From assembly GCA_022264855.1 (NCBI GenBank), contig JABYQU010000036.1, forward strand, positions 124,001 to 188,000: a DNA stretch of 64,000 bases. Direction: 5' to 3'. Shown here one piece after another: positions 56,896 to 64,000 of this stretch (its first letter is position 1; the number at the start of each line of letters is the position of its first letter). Under the pieces are notes generated by a model, which did not search any database, was not told the DNA's origin, and was given only the letters and a program-made list of their open reading frames with translations. The translations under genes and the position numbers were made by a program. The DNA comes from Lenzites betulinus (lineage: Eukaryota > Basidiomycota > Agaricomycetes > Polyporales > Polyporaceae).

Positions 56896-58225
56896 TCAGT
56901 TGCTGGACGACATGCGCGACACGACGAGCGCGAGCGCGAGCACGACGCCCCAGCGCCATTTCTCCCAGAGCATCTGGCGCAGCGACGCCGCCCAGCTCTG
57001 CCCGACACCGTTCACGCCGTCCAGGGGCGTCGATCCGTTCGGTGTTCGCGTGACCGCCTTGTCGCTCGCCGTGGGCGCTGCCAGCGGCGCTGGGGGCGTG
57101 GCGGGCGCCGGTGGGGACGCGGATGCGGAAGGGGCATTGGCCTTGGGCGCGGGGGATGCGGGCACCCCACGTTCCTTCTGCGCCATGTTGGGCACGTCGC
57201 GGACGGTGGGGGTGCAGTACTACGGGCGAGAAGCATCAGCACTCGATCGGTTATCTGGGCGGGGTGGCTTCTGCGCGGAAAACGCGATGGGCGGGCGACT
57301 ATCACGTCTATGACGAGGGACGGTGCGGGGGCGTCGCAGATGAGGCGGCGTGCGATCTCGCAGATGGGTTGGCTCGCCGGAGGCACCCCCTTCGAAGTTC
57401 ATTGGCTATATCGGGCAAGGAGGGCTTACCTCGGGGAACGCTTCTCGGAAACGCTTCTGTTGCAGGTTCCAGGAGTGGCTACGCGCAGCGTATATACGCT
57501 TCTCGGCGTCGCTGGTCGTTACAGATCCCGTCGTCATCTCGTCCGCGAGCATGAATGAGAGAAGGCCTGTCAATCTGCGAGGTGATGGGTTGTTGAGACA
57601 CAATGTACTGAGAGCGGGGAGCGCGCAACTGACATTGTGGCTACACTCCATGCGGGATTCCACTGTTTGGGCAAGCAACGGGGTCTTAGTGGACAGCCGG
57701 AAGATGTGCATGATCGAGGAACGCACAGAGCCAGGGTGGAAATCAGACATTGAGAAGCATATCTTCTTGTCTGGCTGGAATCGACCGGAGGGTGTGAACA
57801 TCTGGAAACCGATGTCATTGCGCGCCTAACGCTCGAGTGAGGAGGGAACGCACCTTGATGCCTGGTGGCTTGAAGGGGTACTCAGAGGGGAAGAGAAGGA
57901 CTCCATGATACTCGCCGCCAGTGTATGGAGAATCCGGTGGTCCTCGCTGCGACAAAATGTGAACGCTGCAGCTGGTAAGCCTGTGAACCCACGTACGATG
58001 ATGAAGTTCCCTGTGCACCAAGGTTGTGAGCCTAGACATATGACACAGGGACAGTACAAACTCACAAGTCAGAATGTTCTTCTCGTCCGGAGCTGCCCAC
58101 ACGAACGGCGGAGGCTCCCTCTGCATTGCGACATACTCCTTGCTGAGCTGCGTGCCGATGAGCCGCCTGGTCAGTAACTGGTGTCTATAGACACGCACTC
58201 GTTTGTAGGCTGCCTTGGATGCCAT
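56896..58225 (-). CDS. UBC6: tail-anchored ubiquitin-conjugating enzyme E2 of the ER (Ubc6/UBE2J)
   Basis: E2 enzyme that works with ER-associated degradation ligases. The first exon is nine codons (MASKAAYKR, 58225-58199), then [20 protein letters not shown] and DEKNILT; a tiny exon gives WNFII; then [51 protein letters not shown], in which the Cys of [11 protein letters not shown] is the catalytic residue; SWNPAWSV-type sequence; [19 protein letters not shown]; and FREAFPE joined to [18 protein letters not shown] across a long intron. As in other Ubc6 proteins, the HPN triad of ordinary E2s is missing. The C-terminus has an Ala/Pro-rich linker, then a single hydrophobic anchor ([16 protein letters not shown]) followed by SSSN, the tail-anchor arrangement. 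A longer upstream start at 58336 is in frame but is not the family's usual N-terminus. Confidence 0.93.
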
Positions 58226-58344
58226 GTATACGCTCGATCGGTAAGCTAGAGGAGAGGTGCGAAGTAGAGAGCGGATGGAGTGGTGGTGGTCTAGGTGAAG
58301 CTTGCTGAGTCCGGTAAGCTTAGGTTGCTGTGCCATGCGCGGCT

Positions 58345-58361
58345 CACGTGGCCTATATATA
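58345..58361 (-). promoter_or_regulatory. E-box and TATA element of UBC6
   Basis: CACGTG at 58345-58350 sits beside a TATATATA run at 58354-58361, about 125-135 bases upstream of the UBC6 ATG on the minus strand. CACGTG is the core of bHLH factor sites. The palindromic core could serve either strand. Confidence 0.4.
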
Positions 58362-59782
58362 CAAGAGATCGCGGCAACAATGCTCTTTCCTCCGTTCCTC
58401 TTCTTGTTCGCAGCTTTGCTTTACTTCGCATCCCCATCTTATTTCTCGGGACCGGTTTCGTCAAATATACCGGCTCCCTCAGACGGCTGCGTCAGAACCA
58501 AGCCGTTTAGCCCACGGTCATAGATGTTGCGCACGGGGCTATGAAGCCGCCTTGTACATCAAATTCGCACCAGCTGCTCTTGTCCATGCCAAAGAAACCG
58601 GCTCTGCCTTGTAGATACTTGGTGCACAAAGCACACCGCTTCTGGCGAGTCATGGAGATTAGTTACGGGACGGTTGTCCCGCCGGGAGACCCGAAGGGAT
58701 CGCTTTCGCCGCAGACGATGTCATCCAACCGGCTATTGCTCTGATTTCCGGACATCATGGCGCAGTCACTGCTACGCCGCGATCCCAACAGTTGCCACAA
58801 ATGCAGCACTCAGAGTTCAGTTCTTGTATGGCCCGATTTCTGTTGCGTCTAGCTTTCTGATCCCAGTTCATCTGTCATACTCAGGATCAGGCCAAGGATC
58901 GGGTCGTACCACAACCTATACTTATGGCAGTTATGCGAGGCACGCACGAAGAAGTCCCCGATGTCATCATATGGTAACGTCACTTATATTGCTTAGATCT
59001 CTTGCTGACGGCAGTGCCATTCTGCGTGGGTTTTGTCGCTATGTAGCAAATCGGTGCTATACCGAGCACCCACAATGTGCACAATCGGGTGCGGCGTATC
59101 ATATGGCATTGTCATCTCGCGCCTGTGCACGTTCAACGACCGCGGGCGTCGAAGTTGTTCCCTTGCACTGCACCCAGACCCTGCCGACGGTTCTTGAAGA
59201 GTATTGACCGCGGATCAGCAATGCAGTGCGCCCGACCATTTGGCATTCGCTATGCAAGAGGATGCAGCATGGAAAATATTACTCGACGATGTTAGGATAT
59301 GCATGCACGGCGATCGGCGAAGGACCCGTCTAGGTCTGTCGATTGCGTGCTAGAAAAAAGGTGCACCGCTAGCAATCATTAATTATCCTCGATCTCCACC
59401 CGAGCCGCAAGAGAAAACATATCGGAAGCAACATGCGCCAAGAGACTGAGGTCAGGAACAGTGGAATAGCCCTTGCTGTATTGCTAAGACTAAGTGCAGC
59501 ACATCGTAAAAGATAGAGCCATGCTAGGAGGCCGCTGCACAAAGCCCTGGATCGGGAGATGATATAATCCAATGACATCGGATGTTTACGAAACATTAAA
59601 TGACGGACCGTACTTTGTACGGCTCGCGGAGAAAGCGGTCGCAATGTTCGCAGACGGCAGCCTGCGAGTCGTAGTGCTTGTTGTACCTGTTTCTACTTGA
59701 GCCCGACCTAATTATGAGCCAGGGACCGTTGTCCGCGGTCGTGCCTGAGGCCGGCCGGAGATCAGTCTCCGACCGACGGAGC
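58362..59782. other. 1.4-kb intergenic stretch with possible gene relics
   Basis: Short protein-like phrases occur on the plus strand in different frames, for example KAHRFWRVMEISYGTVVPPG near 58625-58690 and ADDVIQPAIALISGHHGA near 58712-58765, but stops interrupt each and no intron pattern rescues them. This is compatible with a decayed gene. I could not identify the parent. Confidence 0.3.
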
Positions 59783-59790
59783 TTTAAATA
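59783..59790 (+). promoter_or_regulatory. TATA-like element upstream of the Zds1-family gene
   Basis: TTTAAATA about 290 bases before the ATG at 60082. The interval to the ATG includes a C/T-rich tract typical of a 5' leader. Confidence 0.3.
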
Positions 59791-60081
59791 AGCGTCAAGT
59801 TGGGCGGCGGATGTGAATCGGAGTGCAAAGCGCCGAGGGCCGGCAGGCGGGCGCAGGCCGGAGGGCCGGACGAGCCGAGAGAAGAGAGAAGAGAGCGTGT
59901 TGCAGAACGCAGCCGCTGCAAGCCCAAGCCTCCATCGCCTGCCTTCGTCCTCGTCTGTCGGTCTCTCCTCCCCGTCTCATCGGCCCTCCACATCGTCAGC
60001 CACGACGTCCACCGCGGGTGCGTCACCTGCCCTGCCCTTTTCTCGCCCCTCTAATCCAGTGCGCTCCGGATATAGCACGCC

Positions 60082-62840
60082 ATGCAGCCCTCTCAGCTTG
60101 AGATTGAACGCGAGGTCGAAGCTCTGCGCGACATCAGGCGGAGGTCTACTGCTCAGGGCGGCCCTGGTTCCCTCATTCTCGACCCCGATCTACCTAGCGA
60201 GACCTCACAGCAGCAGGCCGCCTACTGGTCCCCCGACGACTCGAGCAGCAGCTCGCATGACAGCCAATCCGAAGACAGTTCTGTCTCCGCACACGACGAT
60301 CCGTTCCATCTCTTCTGGGTCCCCGCCCGCGTGCATCCGGAGCTCGCTCCGAAAGAGTTCAAGGAGTTCCTCCAGGAACACGCGCGTGCCGACAGTACCA
60401 CAGCAGGTGTAGGGCGCTCCAACTCGGTCGCCTCCGTCTCCTCAAGCCTTGGCCGCAAGAAGTCGATGCTTAGTAGGCAATATGACCCCTTGAAGCATCC
60501 CGAACCTGGCGACAAGGACGAGCATGTCGTCCCTTTGCGCCGCAACCGCACGAGCATCTACGCCAACGTGCCGCAGCTGACCATTAGCGATCTGCAAAAG
60601 CTCGAGGAGCTTGCGGAGGAGGCGTCCAAGAGTGATGACCCCACGAAGCTGAGGAGTGCTCTACGGCGGAGCCTCAGCTTGAACATCGCTCCTTCTGGTA
60701 CGTCCCGCTCTGTATGCGTCGTGTGCACGGCGTCAACCTCTTTGTAGTCATCGACCAGATGGACGATCTACGGGATCCCGGAGAGGACGTCGACTCGCCT
60801 ATCATCATCCCGCCACCCAACCAAATCTTGAGACGCTCTGCTCGCACAAAGATTCGTAAGGCAGGGACAGGTGAGGGCGCCCATCGCTTCACGGCGACTC
60901 GCAGTCGAAGAAAGTCGCTCGTCGTCCGGGCGGCAACGATGGAGCCTCGTTCCTCCAGCGACCTATCTTCCAGTGATCATGGAGACGTAGACACGATCCG
61001 ACGTGTCAAGCCTTCAGACGACGATATCCCAGCGGTGCCGCCACTGCCGCGACCAGAATCGTACAGCGTCGAGACATCCATATATGACGCGTATGCAAAC
61101 GAAGATGCCGAACATGACCTGTCCACAGAGCCTCCGCCTCTCTCCAGAAGTCCAGATATCGTTGCAGAGCCGGTTGCCGCCGATACTCCTACGCTTCAGG
61201 AGCCCGAACCTGAAACTGGTCTCGAACTTGAAGATGTCCTCGAGTCCAGTGCAGCCCCCGTTATTCCTGCCCTCTACCATCCACAACCACAAAGGGCACT
61301 TGCTCCACCATCCGAGTCTCCCATCCCTCAACGAACCCCATCACCTTCCACACCCGATCTCACGACGTCACCGTCTACTTCTGAGAGCACCCACTACTCC
61401 CGCCCATCGCTGCAAGGCGGGCCAGCTTATCATCCGCCCTCTCCAAGCCCTTCGGAGCGGTCGGAGCAGAGGCGTGAGAAGGACAAGAAAGGGCTGTTCG
61501 GTAAATGGGGCGGAGATAAGAACAGCAAGAAGCACAAGGAGAAGGAACACCGCGAGCGCGAAAAGGAGAAGGAGAAGGACGGCAGCTTTTTCGGGTCGCT
61601 CTTCGGTTCGAAGAAGAAGCAGGAGGAGCCACAGTCGGTGGCCAACACCTCCGCCGGTCGTGAGACCGCCGCGGCCCTGCTGGGCGCGTCCAAGTCGACG
61701 AAGAACTACGTCCCGCCGCCGTCACCACAACTGGGCTCGTATGCGCGGTACCCGATCCACGTCGAGCGCGCCATCTACCGGCTGAGCCACATCAAGTTGG
61801 CGAATCCGCGACGGCCTCTTTACGAACAGGTCCTGATCAGCAACCTCATGTTCTGGTACCTTGGCGTCATCAACAAGACCCAGGCTCAGGGTCAGGGACA
61901 AGGCCAGAACGGTGCCACGTCCCCCGTACCAGGCCAGACCGGTGGTCCCCCTTCGCCGTCTCCCGCGGACAAGGAGCGCGCGGAAAAGGAGCAGGAGGAG
62001 CGGGAACGGGCGGAACGCGAGCGTGAGAAGAAGGAGGGCTCGCGCAAAGGGAGTCTCACGAAACCTGTCGCGAACGGTGCCCCCGGGTCGAACGTGCGGC
62101 GGGCAGAAACCCCGGTTCGGGGCCCTCAGTACGAGATGCAGCACCGAGCGATGGAGCAGGGATACGGTGGGTACGGCCAGCCACCTGGTGGCGGAGGGCC
62201 GCCACCCACGCGCACTTCTTCAGCACCCCCTCCCCCGATGCAGAACGCTCCCCGGGGGTCGCCACAGTCGTCCCAGTACTCGGTGCAGCTCGTGCAGCCC
62301 CAGCCGAGACCGGCGGGTTCTCCGGGGACGGCGAACAGCCAGTATTACGAGATCGGAGAGCCGTCGACTCTGTCGGCGCAGCAGTATCCGCTCGTTGTCA
62401 CTGGTGCGCCCCAATTACCTCCAGGCGCTATGCCGCCGGTCGCCGTTGAACAGACGTGGATAGCGAACGCAGGCTCCCAAGGGATGTCTTTGCCCTCGAA
62501 CCGCTCTTCCAATTCTCCCCCGCCACGGTCCGCGTCAGGCTCGCCACCGACGTCGCCCAACTCCCCGGGCTCGCGACGGCCACGCTCTCCGCCGTCGACA
62601 AACCGCTACACGCCCGCACAGGAGAAGCAGCCATACAGTGGCGTTGGGGTTGGTGGCGGGGCACGTCTTCCCGGGCGGTCTTTGTCCGCGACGGCGGCCC
62701 CGCCGCAGCCGATGGCGCCGATGAACGGGAAGGTGAAGAAGGTCATGAGCGCGCACGCTGTGCCCCCACGACAGTCGAGCGAGGACGAGGACCTGCCGCT
62801 CGCGATGTGGCAGCAGCAGCAGCGGCGAAAGGAGTACTGA
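60082..62840 (+). CDS. ZDS1: Zds1/Zds2-family protein (Zds C-terminal domain)
   Basis: Regulator related to yeast Zds1/Zds2, which bind PP2A-Cdc55 and affect polarity, mitotic entry and mRNA export. Exons 60082-60697 and 60748-62840 join in phase to 902 residues. Near the N-terminus lies a conserved block DDPFHLFWVPARVHPELAP and KEFKEFLQEHA (about residues 75-105). A long Pro/Ser-rich middle follows, with a lysine-rich patch (KDKKGLFGKWGGDKNSKKHK) and FFGSLFGSKKK. The Zds C-terminal signature is YARYPIHVERAIYRLSHIKL, NPRRPLYEQVLISNLMFWYL, GVINK near residues 550-600; unlike yeast proteins, where this motif is close to the end, about 300 more disordered residues follow, ending AMWQQQQRRKEY. 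It is the last gene on the right. Confidence 0.9.
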
Positions 62841-64000
62841 GCGTTGGATGCTGACCCTCCTTGTGTGTGTGTTTCCCCTGTACGATCATCCCGTCGCCCC
62901 TTCTCGCTCCGCTGCCGCCGCCTCCGTACCTATCGGGACTCCGCGCTATCGTCGTCGTTCCTTCATTTCCGAGCTGAGCATCTAGACGTTCGTGCACCAA
63001 GTAGTAATCGTTTTGGCCCCTTTTATTCTCTCTCCCTCCTCCGCCGCCGCAGCCGCCGTCTCTTGCACGCAATATTCTCATCTAGCACTACGCATCCCGT
63101 CCCACCCGCACGCCCGTCCACTCTACATCCATCTCGTACATCATAGCATCTGTTCTCCCGCACGCATCGATCCTTGTTTTTTCCGCCCCGCGCCTCGGAC
63201 GTTTCCCTCTTACCTGCCGCCCCCCAAACCACCCACAACGACCCACCCAATGTCCATGCCATACATCACAATATCCCGACGTCGCGACCCCGCCCCACGT
63301 ACTAGTACCGAGCCCTGGCCCCGCTCCCCCCCTCCTCGTCCCCCTTGTTCTGTTCTGCCTGTCGCGCACGTTGTGTTGCCCCGAGGACTCTTCGCCGGAT
63401 GTTGCTACCACGCTCTGCGCCTGCGCCTGCGGCCGCCCGCACTACATACATACATTATATTCTGCTCGCATGGCGGTTATTGTATTTTCGTTCTGACGAA
63501 CGCCTGGCTGGACAGTACTGTGGAGGTGATTGGGAGGCGACGACGGGAACGGCTCCGGGAGCTGGGCGTCATGAAGAGTGACTTGTGTGGCTGACTACAC
63601 TGCCAAACGTTCATTAGATTACCGTAAGCTGAGTGTTTCACGCTCCTGCCATCCGCTTATTCAGATCTCTGCGCCCCGCCTATCACCTGGCTACACGCAT
63701 GTCCCGTACACGCCCAGTTGCCCATGAGGTCGGGTGGAGGTTTCGAAAGGAGACGCCTGGGGGATATGTAACGGATGGCTGATGGACGTCAGGCCGGTAT
63801 CATGCGAATATTTACCTGGCGATATCGTGAGGATAATCAGCAGTAATAACCCGGCAGACAACTGCCTCGATGTTCGCTCGAGACGGGCGCTATATCCGCC
63901 CGACCTCTGAGCGGAATCCTCAGATATCTAGTACAGAGACGCCCTAAGTGTGGGAGCTTGAGAGGGCGCTTCGTACTTGGGGAATCGACGGTTCTGCATG
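62841..64000. other. 3' region after the Zds1-family gene, no further gene seen
   Basis: C/T-rich to about 63450, probably a long 3' untranslated region or spacer. Open frames such as 62992-63594 show only composition bias. Nothing supported in the last 400 bases. Confidence 0.4.

Noticed and set aside
56666..57558. Plus-strand frames opposite the 3' half of UBC6
   Set aside because: They lie over the UBC6 linker, long intron and tail-anchor exon in antisense; no domain.
62992..63594. 200-codon frame after the Zds1-family gene
   Set aside because: Composition follows the C/T-rich 3' region; no recognisable features and a short distance after a stop codon.
1..64000. A secondary-metabolite cluster containing the GMC oxidoreductase and P450
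   Set aside because: The two genes are 44 kb apart, separated by housekeeping genes, and no polyketide, peptide or terpene synthase is present.

Overview
The window is nuclear DNA of a filamentous basidiomycete, most probably an Agaricomycete of the polypore type. This is inferred from GC-rich coding sequence, genes broken by many short GT-AG introns (mostly 45-70 bases), and families typical of that group: DUF6533 seven-helix proteins, GMC oxidoreductases, a CYP53 benzoate-hydroxylase-like P450 and a Cys-rich P1B ATPase. Neighbouring genes point in both directions and are functionally unrelated. I see no operon, no CRISPR array, no convincing tRNA or rRNA gene, and no autonomous transposon with a recognisable transposase or reverse transcriptase.

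Layout, 0-16 kb: an EngB-type mitochondrial GTPase (-), an alpha/beta hydrolase (+), a DUF6533 membrane protein (-), a GMC oxidoreductase (+), a degenerate copy of the 5' end of the GTPase gene, a short Ser-rich protein with a PP1-docking-like motif (+), and a 1,117-residue metal-pumping P1B ATPase of the PCA1/CrpA kind (-). 16.8-18.8 kb: a repeat of about 2 kb (copy A). 18.8-25.5 kb: a fungal P-loop NTPase (-) and a VPS9-domain Rab5 exchange factor (-). 26-39.6 kb: a gene-poor, very GC-rich stretch whose only convincing gene is a short protein made of the Bud6/Aip3 N-terminal domain (+).

39.6-64 kb: a second, longer PP1-docking-like protein (+); copy B of the 2-kb repeat, inverted relative to copy A; an unrecognised gene (-) divergent from the spliceosomal cyclophilin CWC27 (+); thymidylate kinase CDC8 (-) divergent from a protein with twin SUMO-interacting motifs and an NTF2-like fold (+); a CYP53-like P450 (+); the tail-anchored ubiquitin-conjugating enzyme UBC6 (-); and a Zds1-family protein (+).

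For most genes I chained exons by hand so that introns have GT/AG (once GC/AG) ends and the summed exon length is a multiple of three; where this failed I say so. The main unexplained structures are the pair of inverted 2-kb repeats about 24 kb apart that share a conserved but unrecognised reading frame, the relic copy of the GTPase gene, a tandem duplication inside an unusually long intron, and a palindrome-rich divergent promoter next to CWC27.
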